From: CAYSDH01 sp964429805
GTDB taxonomy: Bacteria > Bacteroidota > Bacteroidia > Flavobacteriales_D > JABDKJ01
Assembly: GCA_964429805.1 (NCBI GenBank)
Contig: CAYSDH010000043.1
Location: 1-27,400, forward strand
Length of the DNA stretch: 27,400 bases
Reading direction: 5' to 3'
Shown: piece after piece, positions 16,732 through 24,528 of the stretch
Position numbering within the stretch: the stretch's first letter is position 1
Layout of the letters: the number at the start of each line of letters is the position of its first letter
Position numbers and translations under genes: made by a program
The notes under the pieces: generated by a model
The model's input: only the letters and a program-made list of their open reading frames with translations
Database searches by the model: none
Told to the model about the DNA's origin: nothing

Positions 16732-16866
16732 CATCATTATCTATTTCCGGCAGGTTTGGAAACGTATTCTTGAATTATATGTGCTATAAATCAAACAATG
16801 TACAAGGTAAGGAAACTAGACTTGCCGCGCCAATTATATTGTAACAGAGCATTGCAGTCCTGATAA

Positions 16867-16895
16867 TTGACTGGTGGTGATTATCACTATACTTG
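16867..16895 (+). promoter_or_regulatory. Bacteroidota-type promoter of pfkA
   Basis: TTG is followed 18 bases later by TATACTTG, one mismatch from TAnnTTTG. The last G lies 18 bases before the pfkA ATG, the same offset as in the other two promoters listed here. Confidence 0.5.
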
Positions 16896-16912
16896 GGCTT
16901 TAATTTAGACGA

Positions 16913-17884
16913 ATGAAAAAGATTGGAGTTTTTACTTCTGGAGGAGATAGTCCGGGCATGAACGCGGCCATCAGGGCATGTGTAAGAACGGCCATTAACA
17001 GTGGTGTGCAGGTTTTCGGAATATACAGAGGCTACCAAGGCTTAGTGGAAGGTGACATCACAGAACTCAATGCACGGTCGGTGGCCAACATCATACATCG
17101 TGGTGGTACTTTTCTAAAGTCGGCTCGAAGCCAAGAATTTAGAACGCCTGAGGGAATGGCCAAGGCCAAGCAAAACATGGATAAGCTAGGCATTGAAGGC
17201 CTAGTCGCCATAGGTGGAGACGGTACGTTTACGGGTGCACATGAGTTTTGGAAACAGCACCAAGTCAAAACCATCGGCATACCCGGTACCATAGATAATG
17301 ACCTTCACGGCACGGACTATACGCTTGGTTTTGACACTGCCATCAATACTGTCATAGAGGCCGTTGACAAAATTCGCGACACAGCCTTGTCGCATGACCG
17401 CCTCTTTTTTATCGAGGTAATGGGCCGAGACTCTGGATTTATTGCCGCCTCTGCAGCAGTCGCTTCTGGAGCAACGGCAGTGCTTATTCCTGAAAAAGAG
17501 ACCAGCATAGAAGAGCTGATTAAAAAGATAGACTACGGAAAGAAGTCTGGCAAAAAGTCGAGCATAGTCATAGTCGCAGAGGGCGGTAAAAGCGGCAATG
17601 CCTATGAGATTGCCCAAAAAGTGACAGAGAAGTATGACTACTATAACACGCGAGTTACCGTGCTCGGTCATGTGCAGAGAGGAGGGAGTCCATCAGCTTT
17701 TGACCGCATACTCGCCTCTAGACTGGGAGTAGAAGCCACACGAGCCTTAATTACTGGAAGACATGATGAGATGCTGGGCATCGTCAATAATAAAGTGGAG
17801 GTCACTCCATTTTCTGCGGCCATCACTGACAAATTGCCGATAGACCAAACTCTGCTTGACTTGTCTAACGAGTTGTGTATTTAA
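16913..17884 (+). CDS. pfkA: ATP-dependent 6-phosphofructokinase
   Basis: This enzyme phosphorylates fructose 6-phosphate to fructose 1,6-bisphosphate, the committed step of glycolysis, in the cytoplasm. The 323 residues match bacterial PfkA in length. The N-terminus GVFTSGGDSPGMNAAIR binds ATP; GGDGTFTGA (101-109) has Gly where pyrophosphate-dependent enzymes have Asp, and PGTIDND (124-130) has Gly where those have Lys, so it is the ATP type. The catalytic Asp is D128. EVMGRDSGFIA and LGHVQRGGSPSAFDR complete the substrate site. It has its own promoter and starts a long run of plus-strand genes; the next start is about 13 bases away. Confidence 0.97.
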   Translation: MKKIGVFTSGGDSPGMNAAIRACVRTAINSGVQVFGIYRGYQGLVEGDITELNARSVANIIHRGGTFLKSARSQEFRTPEGMAKAKQNMDKLGIEGLVAIGGDGTFTGAHEFWKQHQVKTIGIPGTIDNDLHGTDYTLGFDTAINTVIEAVDKIRDTALSHDRLFFIEVMGRDSGFIAASAAVASGATAVLIPEKETSIEELIKKIDYGKKSGKKSSIVIVAEGGKSGNAYEIAQKVTEKYDYYNTRVTVLGHVQRGGSPSAFDRILASRLGVEATRALITGRHDEMLGIVNNKVEVTPFSAAITDKLPIDQTLLDLSNELCI

Positions 17885-17897
17885 TACTGAAGAAGCG

Positions 17898-18389
17898 GTG
17901 CTAAAAAAAGGTGCATATAATCTGATTCAACGCGCTGGGATATTGCTCATGCTCGTCATCATGTGCGCACTAACTTCTTGCTCAAATGAGGAGGTCAAAG
18001 CAGAAGTATTTCAAGAATTGACATCTGAGCAGCAAGCGGCCTTTGAAGCGCTCGATTCGCTACAGGTCAATTCTGACGATTGGTCTCGACTCTACTCTAC
18101 GTTTCCAGATTTGCATCATAAGAGCTTCCCAGCCGATACGAGTATCATCATATCTCAAGCAGAATTTCTAATTGCCATGCGTGAGTTTGTGACGTTGCAT
18201 TACACTAAAATGCCATCAGAAAAAAGGAGTAGACTGATCTATAAAGCGGTAAAGGCAAAAGGCGAGTATAAGGTGCTACACTGTCGTGGATATGGTGTAG
18301 ATGTAGATTATAGTTCAGGCATACCTCGCCAAGGGACCTGGATTTTCCCCAAAATACTTGGTCACAGAGACTTAGTGTTGGTATGGTAA
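17898..18389 (+). CDS. Small lipoprotein of unknown function
   Basis: From a GTG at 17898 the product has 163 residues with a basic N-region (LKKGAYNLIQR), a hydrophobic core and the lipobox LTSC, followed by SNEEVKAE. The mature part is helical at first (FQELTSEQQAAFEALDSLQ) and ends in a compact domain with one Cys (YKVLHCRGYG). The frame is open upstream to a TTG inside pfkA at 17856, which would spoil the signal peptide, so GTG is chosen. No family is recognised. It sits between pfkA and the importer genes, all on one strand with short gaps. Confidence 0.75.
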   Translation: MLKKGAYNLIQRAGILLMLVIMCALTSCSNEEVKAEVFQELTSEQQAAFEALDSLQVNSDDWSRLYSTFPDLHHKSFPADTSIIISQAEFLIAMREFVTLHYTKMPSEKRSRLIYKAVKAKGEYKVLHCRGYGVDVDYSSGIPRQGTWIFPKILGHRDLVLVW

Positions 18390-18422
18390 AAGCAGTGTCA
18401 AACTTGATTGAAGGTGGCGGTA

Positions 18423-19496
18423 ATGGTTAATCAAAATGGAGCGGCCGTTTGCACTTGTCTGGGCGAAAACATAAAGAAGGTCAAGAGTTTGTGGATTCGA
18501 ATTGTCGGATCTGTATTGTTTATTTCCTTGCTGCTATCCTGTCAGCCTTATACTCCACAAAACGACAATAGTACATCGCGCACTAATGCTGCCGAGTCTT
18601 CATTGTGGGAGCAGAGTTATCAGAATCAAAAACTGACACCGCTTAGTGCAGAGAATTCTGCGCGTATTGCCATCTCTTCCACTACCTATATTCCCTTTCT
18701 GAATGCCTTGGGGCTGGACGAACGCATAGTAGCCACAGCTTGGCCTCAATATGTGCTTGACCCTAAGTTGAAATCTCGAATAGACAGCGGGCAAGTCTTT
18801 AACCTGACTCGTGGTGAATCCTTAAACAAAGAGGCTCTCGTGGCTTCTGGTGCGCAGGTGCTTTTTTACGACCCTCAGTCTACTGATGCTGGGCACCTGG
18901 CCAGTGAGCTTGGTATCGTTGCCATTTCCGTAACAGAATACATGGAGGGTCATCCGCTTGAGCGTGCAGCGTGGATCAAGTTTTTTGGTCGACTCTTTGA
19001 TCAAGAAGTAAGGGCTGACAGTATTTATCTCGCTATCGAAAAAAGGTATGCGGCCTTGAGCGCACGGGCAGCGATGGTGAGTTTTTCTCCAAACGTGATG
19101 ATGGGCTCAGCGTATCAGGGCAAGTGGTACGCCCCGGGCGCAAACTCCTTGAGCGCCCAGTGGCTGAGAGATGCGGGTGCGCGCTACACGTTTAGCGACC
19201 GTGCTGGCAGGTCAAATGTGATTATAGACATCGAGGAGATTATGATACTCAAAGACTCTATTGACNNNNNNNNNNCTCATACTGAGACGCTGACTTCTTT
19301 AATTAGTGACGCCAGACTATCTGGCATCAAAGCGCTGCGTGACCAACACTTATTTTATTGCAACAGTCAGCAGGCCGATTACTTCGGCAAAGGAATACTC
19401 GAGCCAGACATTATTCTGGCCGACATTATTAAAGTGATTCATCCCAAACTACTTCCAGACCATATCCCTGCGTATTTCTCTAAGATTGAAGATTGA
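18423..19496 (+). CDS. ABC importer substrate-binding lipoprotein (BtuF/siderophore type), with an assembly gap
   Basis: This is the periplasmic binding component of an iron-siderophore, heme or cobalamin importer. After a signal anchor with lipobox LLSC comes the class III binding-protein fold: ISSTTYIPFLNALGLDERIVATAW, LNKEALVASGAQVLFYDPQ, LASELGIVAISVTEY, WIKFFGRLFDQE, GKWYAPGANSLSAQWLRDAGA, and the end GILEPDIILADIIKVIHPKLLPDH. Ten N at 19266-19275 replace part of the second lobe, yet the frame and the family pattern continue on both sides, so the gene is probably intact. The start is uncertain: ATG at 18423 gives a long N-region, TTG at 18408 or a later codon is possible. It is followed 27 bases later by the permease. 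Ligand not evident. Confidence 0.88.
   Translation: MVNQNGAAVCTCLGENIKKVKSLWIRIVGSVLFISLLLSCQPYTPQNDNSTSRTNAAESSLWEQSYQNQKLTPLSAENSARIAISSTTYIPFLNALGLDERIVATAWPQYVLDPKLKSRIDSGQVFNLTRGESLNKEALVASGAQVLFYDPQSTDAGHLASELGIVAISVTEYMEGHPLERAAWIKFFGRLFDQEVRADSIYLAIEKRYAALSARAAMVSFSPNVMMGSAYQGKWYAPGANSLSAQWLRDAGARYTFSDRAGRSNVIIDIEEIMILKDSIDXXXXHTETLTSLISDARLSGIKALRDQHLFYCNSQQADYFGKGILEPDIILADIIKVIHPKLLPDHIPAYFSKIED
19266..19275. other. Assembly gap (ten N)
   Basis: Ten unknown bases lie inside the binding-protein gene. The reading frame is the same before and after, so the true gap length is probably 10 bases plus or minus a multiple of three, or the ten N are a placeholder that happens to keep frame. 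Confidence 0.99.
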
Positions 19497-19523
19497 TAAT
19501 TCTATCTTGTTCGACCATAGATT

Positions 19524-20519
19524 ATGTCTCACTTCCTTCGCTATGTCATATTGACTCTGCTCATTGTACTGCTAGTCTTGCTCAACCTGATTATTGGGCC
19601 AGTAGACTTTGCGGTTGGTGAAATTATTTCCGTCTTATTTGGCGGTGAGAGTAGGGCAGATGGTCCGCTCAGAAGCATTCTGTTTCAGGTTAGAATTCCT
19701 GAGATACTCACCGCATCGCTAGTTGGCGCTTCACTGGGTGTCTGTGGACTCGTGATGCAAACCATGTTCAGAAATCCATTGGCAGGGCCCTCAGTTCTTG
19801 GACTGAGTTCAGGTGCGAGTCTTGGAGCATCTGTCGTGCTATTGGCGGGTTCTGGATTACTTACCCAAGTTTCAGCGTCCATCATCGGGACTGTGGTTGT
19901 GTTATTCATCATTCTTGCCGCTTCCTTGAGAGTGCGGTCTGTAACGGCCTTGTTGATTTTGGGTATGATGCTCGGCTATGTCATTTCATCAATTGTGACT
20001 TTTCTACAATTCTACTCTCAAGACAAAAACATTGCCGACTTGGTCTTCTGGGGTATGGGTTCATTCAGCAGCCTCAGCGATGTGCAGATAACTATTCTAG
20101 CTATTCTCATGCCCATTATGATTATCGTCTTGAGCATTGGGGCACGCCCCATGGATACCTATTTACTGGGCGAAGAAGAGGCCAGTGTGCTCGGAGTCAA
20201 TGTCAAACTATGGAGGTTTATCATCATAGGTGTGGTCGGAATTATGGTTGGGGTTATCACAGCATATTGCGGTCCCATTGCCTTTATAGGTCTTGCGGTG
20301 CCGCACATGGCGCGACTCTTTTTTAAAAGCTCTTTGCATCACGTGCTCATACCGGGCACCTTGCTTTGTGGCACAGTAGTAGCTCTGTTTGCCAATCTTA
20401 TTTCTGGTCTGAGTATTTTTTCTAGTGGGCTGCCGCTTAATGCAGTGCTTTCGGTCATCGGAGCGCCACTTGTTATATGGTTGGTCATGAACCGCAAATC
20501 TTCTAACATGCTGTCATGA
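19524..20519 (+). CDS. ABC importer permease, FecCD/BtuC family
   Basis: This is the membrane channel of a siderophore/heme/cobalamin importer, acting as a homodimer in the inner membrane. The 331 residues contain about nine or ten hydrophobic helices. Family marks are VRIPEILTASLVGASLGVCGLVMQTMFRNPLA split over residues 50-80, GPSVLGLSSGASLGASV, LLGEEEASVLGVNV, and CGPIAFIGLAVPHMARL near 250, with ending SGLPLNAVLSVIGAPLVIWL. The stop overlaps the ATPase start by 4 bases (ATGA), which couples the two. Confidence 0.94.
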   Translation: MSHFLRYVILTLLIVLLVLLNLIIGPVDFAVGEIISVLFGGESRADGPLRSILFQVRIPEILTASLVGASLGVCGLVMQTMFRNPLAGPSVLGLSSGASLGASVVLLAGSGLLTQVSASIIGTVVVLFIILAASLRVRSVTALLILGMMLGYVISSIVTFLQFYSQDKNIADLVFWGMGSFSSLSDVQITILAILMPIMIIVLSIGARPMDTYLLGEEEASVLGVNVKLWRFIIIGVVGIMVGVITAYCGPIAFIGLAVPHMARLFFKSSLHHVLIPGTLLCGTVVALFANLISGLSIFSSGLPLNAVLSVIGAPLVIWLVMNRKSSNMLS

Positions 20520-21265
20520 GTATAGTGGCTGGGCACATATCGATTGGTCATGAGGCGCCCATACTGAGTGACTTGACATTTGAGATTCCTCAAACCGGAA
20601 TTATGGCCGTCATCGGTCGCAATGGGGTTGGGAAGTCTACGCTCTTGAAATCACTGTCTGGCATTATTCCTATTAAATCTGGTAGCTTGAGTGTTGATGG
20701 CGATTCTTTGACAGGAATGTCTGGCGCGGATAGAGCAAAGAAGCTGGCCTTTGTCAGTCCACGAATAGGTAATTCTGGGTTTTTAAGCGTAGAAGAATAT
20801 GTCTCATTAGGTAGATATCCGCATCGTGGTGTGCTGAGCAGAAAGTCAAACGCAGACGAGGCAGTCATCAACGAGGCCATAAAATCTGTAGGGCTAGATG
20901 ATCTGCGCACGAGACGTCTTTCAGAAATGAGTGATGGCGAAAAGCAGAAGGCATCCATCGCGCGGGCGCTTGCTCAAGACACTCCCTACCTCATGTTAGA
21001 CGAGCCTACGGCATTTTTAGACATTGCCGCTAGACTATCTGTATTAAAATTACTTAAAGAGATTTCTGCTAAAAAGTCCGTCCTTTTTTCTACTCATGAC
21101 ATCAGTCTTGCTGCCCAATTAGTAGATCAATTAGTGATTCTTGATGAGACAGGAATAGACATTTCTCCGTGTGAGGCACTTATGGAAAAAAGTACGCTCA
21201 CCAAGATCTTCAAGGGACTTAATGTTGAAGTTCAAGCCCCTGATTTTAGGATAAACATCATTTAA
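20516..21265 (+). CDS. ABC importer ATPase, FecE/BtuD family
   Basis: This ATPase drives the importer encoded by the two genes before it. The 249 residues have Walker A GRNGVGKS (34-41), signature region LSEMSDGEKQK (S139-D-G-E), Walker B YLMLDEPT (158-165) with the D-loop, and the switch His194 in STHD. Two details depart from the usual pattern: the signature reads SDGE instead of SGGE/SGGQ, and the position of the Q-loop Gln appears to be Pro or Ser in LAFVSPRIG. The catalytic Glu and switch His are present, so it should be active. It ends 47 bases before the carH-like regulator, in the same direction, with no terminator seen between. Confidence 0.93.
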   Translation: MSIVAGHISIGHEAPILSDLTFEIPQTGIMAVIGRNGVGKSTLLKSLSGIIPIKSGSLSVDGDSLTGMSGADRAKKLAFVSPRIGNSGFLSVEEYVSLGRYPHRGVLSRKSNADEAVINEAIKSVGLDDLRTRRLSEMSDGEKQKASIARALAQDTPYLMLDEPTAFLDIAARLSVLKLLKEISAKKSVLFSTHDISLAAQLVDQLVILDETGIDISPCEALMEKSTLTKIFKGLNVEVQAPDFRINII

Positions 21266-21293
21266 GGCTTAACATTGTTCAACTTTAAACGAC

Positions 21294-21315
21294 CATTTTG
21301 ACACACATCAAAATG
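21294..21315 (+). promoter_or_regulatory. Perfect inverted repeat over the carH-like start codon, possible operator
   Basis: The arms CATTTTGA and TCAAAATG are exact reverse complements, separated by CACACA, and the right arm ends with the ATG of the regulator gene. A second short palindrome (AACATTGTT) lies about 20 bases upstream. A self-repression site is possible; a hairpin masking the start is the alternative. Confidence 0.4.
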
Positions 21316-22200
21316 AGCTTCACGATACGTGATCTCGAAAATTTTTCTGGAATAAAAGCACACACCATTCGCATCTGGGAAAAGCGATATAGTCTCTTGG
21401 AGCCCAACCGTACATCTGGAAATCAGCGCACTTATGACCTGAAGAATATGTTGAAACTCCTCAACATAAAAGTGCTTTATGACAACGGTCACAAGATTTC
21501 AAAAATAGGGGAGTACAGCCAAGAAGAAATTTCTCAAAAAGTAAGGAGCCTAGTAGTTGAAGCAGAGAGTGGTTCTCAGGCCATTGACTCTTTTAAAATA
21601 GCGATGCTCAACTTTGATCAGGCTGCTTTTGAAAAGACCTATGTCAAACTCATCTCTGAGCTTTCATTTAGAAGAGTATTTCTTGATGTGTTCATTCCGC
21701 TTTTAGAGCAGATTGGATTTCTCTGGCAAGTAGATAGTATAACGCCTGCGCATGAGCATTTTATTACGGCACTGATTCAGCAAAAAATCTTGTCAAACAT
21801 AGAGCGCATGCAGATTATCCAGCAGCATGAGCAAGAGCGTGTGTTTGTCCTCTTTTTGCCAATGAACGAGATGCATGATTTGGGCATACTCTTTTTGCAT
21901 TATGAACTGACACTGCGCGGTTATAAGACTATTTATCTCGGGTCAAGCGTGCCGGTAGAGAACCTGTACTGCTTGCAAGACATCTTTGATAAGATCACAT
22001 TCGTGTCGTACTTCACTATAAGTCCAAGCAGCGAAAGACTCCCTGAGTATGTCCAAAAAGTCAATGAAAACATACTCTCTAGAAAAGGAGATGAGTTTTG
22101 GGTTTTAGGAAAAAGAGGAGCAGATATTCCTTCAGAAGGAAACAAAGCGGGACTCCAAGTTTTTAGAGGTTTGGAGGATGTTCTCCAGCACATCGAATAA
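21313..22200 (+). CDS. MerR-family regulator with B12-binding domain, CarH-like photoreceptor candidate
   Basis: The 295 residues have a MerR winged helix (about 1-70, TIRDLENFSGIKAHTIRIWE and NQRTYDLKNMLKLL), a four-helix cap domain (about 85-170), and a C-terminal cobalamin-binding Rossmann fold (about 175-295). Two residue sets known from CarH are present: W138-x9-E148-H149, which holds the adenosyl group, and E186-x-H188-x-x-G191, where the His is the lower axial Co ligand; VSYFTISPS and LGKRGAD fit the later cobalamin-contacting strands. In CarH, dark AdoB12-bound tetramers bind the operator and light releases them. It stands first before crtI with 4 bases between. A role as light-relieved repressor of the crt genes is inferred. 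The ATG at 21313 is chosen over a TTG at 21298. Confidence 0.9.
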   Translation: MSFTIRDLENFSGIKAHTIRIWEKRYSLLEPNRTSGNQRTYDLKNMLKLLNIKVLYDNGHKISKIGEYSQEEISQKVRSLVVEAESGSQAIDSFKIAMLNFDQAAFEKTYVKLISELSFRRVFLDVFIPLLEQIGFLWQVDSITPAHEHFITALIQQKILSNIERMQIIQQHEQERVFVLFLPMNEMHDLGILFLHYELTLRGYKTIYLGSSVPVENLYCLQDIFDKITFVSYFTISPSSERLPEYVQKVNENILSRKGDEFWVLGKRGADIPSEGNKAGLQVFRGLEDVLQHIE

Positions 22201-22204
22201 GATA

Positions 22205-23692
22205 ATGAGTAAAAAAATTGACATCATAGGCGCAGGTTATTCTTCATTAGCCGCGGCCTGTTATCTTGCATCTTCTGGAAATCAAGTTCGGATTTTTGAG
22301 AAAAATTCTTCCATAGGTGGGCGCTCCAGACAGTTTAGTCAAGACGGATTCACCTTTGACATGGGTCCGACCTGGTACTGGATGCCTGATGTGTTTGAGC
22401 GATTCTTCAATGACCACGGTAAAAGTGCTGCTGATTATTACGAGCTCATACGCACGGATCCAGCCTATAGAGTCTATTTTGGAGAGTCAGAATTTACAGA
22501 CATGCCCACTGACGAAGAGGCGCTTTATGCCTTATTTGAGCAAGAGGAGAAAGGCGCGGGAGATGTACTCAGAAAATTTTTGAAAGAAGCGGGTCATAAT
22601 TATGAAGTGGCCATTAAAGACCTTGTATACAGACCTGGATTATCGCCTACAGAATTAGTGACTAAAGAGACGGTCAAGAAGTTAAACTTGTTTTTAAAAA
22701 CCATCAGTTCTGATGTGCGCTCGCGGTTTAAGAGTGAAAAGCTAGTGAGCATACTCGAGTTTCCGGTTCTCTTTTTAGGAGCAAAACCAGATAAGACTCC
22801 GGCCTTTTACAACTTCATGAATTATGCAGACATGATACTTGGCACATGGCACCCGCGCGGTGGTATGTTCTCTGTCGTGCAAGCCATGGAGTCTCTGGCT
22901 CTTGAGTTAGGCGTAGAGTTTCACACTGATGCCAATGTGGAGAAGATTAATATTACTGCGGGCCGAGCTACGGGGTTAACTGTGAATGGTACGTTCCATC
23001 CCTCAGACATTGTGTTGAGTGGGGCAGACTATGCGCATACTGAGACACTGCTCGAAGAGCAAAGCAGGGTCTACTCTAAGAAGTATTGGAACAAGCGTGT
23101 TTTTGCTCCGAGCGCCCTTCTATATTATGTTGGTTTTGATAAGCCAGTGGAGAATGTACTGCACCACACACTCTTTTTTGATGTGCCGTTTGGTCCACAC
23201 GCGGCTGAAATTTATGACAATGCAGCATGGCCTAAGAAGCCTCTTTTTTACGCCAGTTTTCCATCGAAAACAGATGAGGTGTTGGCGCCAAAAGGGCAGG
23301 AGGCCGGTATATTCTTAGTGCCCATCGCACCTGGCTTAGAAGACACTGAGGCCATCAGAGAAGAGTACTTCGACATCTTGATGGAGCGTATGAAAGTGCT
23401 TACAGGAAATGACATCAAGCCGCACGTTATTTTTAAGAGAAGCTACTGCATCAACGATTTTGTTGATGACTATAACAGTTTCAAGGGTAACGCTTATGGA
23501 CTAGCAAACACCTTAACACAGACTGCTTTTTTACGCCCGAGAATACAGAGTAAAAAAATAAAAAACCTTTACTTCACCGGACAGTTGACCGTGCCGGGGC
23601 CAGGGGTGCCACCGTCCCTCATATCAGGTAAAATTGTGGCTGACAAGATAAACGCAGACGTTGCCGACAAGAAGTATGAAAGAGCTATTTGA
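22205..23692 (+). CDS. crtI: Phytoene desaturase
   Basis: This flavoprotein introduces four double bonds into phytoene to make lycopene, at the membrane. From the ATG at 22205 there are 495 residues, the normal CrtI length. The N-terminal FAD-binding fingerprint is IIGAGYSSLAAACYLASSGN with the following acidic EKN and IGGRSRQF; FDMGPTWYWMPDVFERFF is typical of CrtI. WHPRGGMFSVVQAMESLA and the C-terminal YFTGQLTVPGPGVPPSLISG complete the family pattern. The open frame extends upstream into the regulator, but the ATG 4 bases after the regulator stop is the natural start. Its 3' end overlaps crtB by 17 bases. Confidence 0.95.
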   Translation: MSKKIDIIGAGYSSLAAACYLASSGNQVRIFEKNSSIGGRSRQFSQDGFTFDMGPTWYWMPDVFERFFNDHGKSAADYYELIRTDPAYRVYFGESEFTDMPTDEEALYALFEQEEKGAGDVLRKFLKEAGHNYEVAIKDLVYRPGLSPTELVTKETVKKLNLFLKTISSDVRSRFKSEKLVSILEFPVLFLGAKPDKTPAFYNFMNYADMILGTWHPRGGMFSVVQAMESLALELGVEFHTDANVEKINITAGRATGLTVNGTFHPSDIVLSGADYAHTETLLEEQSRVYSKKYWNKRVFAPSALLYYVGFDKPVENVLHHTLFFDVPFGPHAAEIYDNAAWPKKPLFYASFPSKTDEVLAPKGQEAGIFLVPIAPGLEDTEAIREEYFDILMERMKVLTGNDIKPHVIFKRSYCINDFVDDYNSFKGNAYGLANTLTQTAFLRPRIQSKKIKNLYFTGQLTVPGPGVPPSLISGKIVADKINADVADKKYERAI

Positions 23693-24515
23693 TACTATAT
23701 CAGATGATTGTAGTAGGAACATTACCCGTTCGTACAGCACGTCATTTTCGCTTGCGGTAAAAATGCTCTCTCCGAGTATCAGGCAAGACATTCATAATAT
23801 CTATGGATTTGTGAGGCTGGCAGATGAAGTAGTAGACAGTTTTCATGATTTCGATAAAGAAACCTTGCTCGATGGTCTAGAGCGTGACTTGGATGATGCC
23901 CTGCAAAGAAAGATAAGCATCAACCCAGTGCTCAATGCCTTTCAGACGACAGTCAATAAGCATAACATCAGTAGAGATTTAATCACGGCTTTCTTAAAGA
24001 GCATGCGCATGGATTTAGACAAGAAGGTCTATGACACCATGGAAGATTACCAAGAGTATATCTACGGCTCAGCAGATGTAGTTGGCCTGATGTGTTTAAC
24101 GGTTTTTGTGGACGGAGATAAGAGTCAATATGAAGAGCTTAAAAGTTCAGCAATGAGTTTGGGCTCAGCGTTTCAAAAAGTGAATTTTCTGCGTGATGTC
24201 AAGCAAGATCTTCAGAACCTGGATAGAACCTATTTTCCACACATAGACATGAGGTCGCTAAGCCAAGCCGACAAGGCTGTAATCATTTCAGAGATAGAAG
24301 AGGACTTCAGGCTAGCTCATGAAGGCATAGTCAAGTTGCCCAGTGAAGCGCGCTTTGGAGTGTACACGGCATATAGATATTACAAGAAGCTTTTGGCTCA
24401 GCTAAAGAAGACTTCTCACGATAGAATTATGAATGAACGAATAAGTGTGGCTAATCATATTAAGCTAAGTTTGCTAGCGAAGTCATATTTACGAACTCAA
24501 CTAAATATCCTTTAA
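23676..24515 (+). CDS. crtB: Phytoene synthase
   Basis: This enzyme joins two geranylgeranyl diphosphates to phytoene, the first committed carotenoid step. From the ATG at 23676 there are 279 residues. The two aspartate-rich Mg-diphosphate sites are RLADEVVDSF (D50, D54) and NFLRDVKQDLQN; RSYSTSFSLA and YIYGSADVVGLMCL are also family-typical. A TTG at 23661 in frame is unlikely. The start lies inside the 3' end of crtI (17-base overlap), so translation is coupled. crtZ begins 13 bases after its stop. A squalene synthase-like alternative is excluded by the crt context. Confidence 0.95.
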   Translation: MKELFDTISDDCSRNITRSYSTSFSLAVKMLSPSIRQDIHNIYGFVRLADEVVDSFHDFDKETLLDGLERDLDDALQRKISINPVLNAFQTTVNKHNISRDLITAFLKSMRMDLDKKVYDTMEDYQEYIYGSADVVGLMCLTVFVDGDKSQYEELKSSAMSLGSAFQKVNFLRDVKQDLQNLDRTYFPHIDMRSLSQADKAVIISEIEEDFRLAHEGIVKLPSEARFGVYTAYRYYKKLLAQLKKTSHDRIMNERISVANHIKLSLLAKSYLRTQLNIL

Positions 24516-24528
24516 TCTTTTACCTACG

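Larger units (their letters stand above)
16566..16912. other. Intergenic region between divergent genes
   Basis: This stretch between the membrane protein and pfkA holds a minus-strand terminator-like hairpin, a 10-codon reading frame (ATG at 16694) whose bases coincide with the hairpin, and the pfkA promoter at its right end. Apart from the uncertain 5' end of the membrane gene, I see no protein-coding signal, tRNA or repeat. Confidence 0.6.

Noticed and set aside
17201..17671. Open frame of 156 codons on the minus strand
   Set aside because: It is the antisense of the well-supported pfkA gene, with a Cys/Arg-rich composition unlike a real protein.
17885..18422. Search for a cobalamin riboswitch before the importer
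   Set aside because: The short gaps between genes leave no room for an element of about 200 bases, and I see no B12-box-like conserved core.
20590..20958. Open frame of 122 codons on the minus strand
   Set aside because: It is opposite the ABC ATPase, whose motifs are complete.
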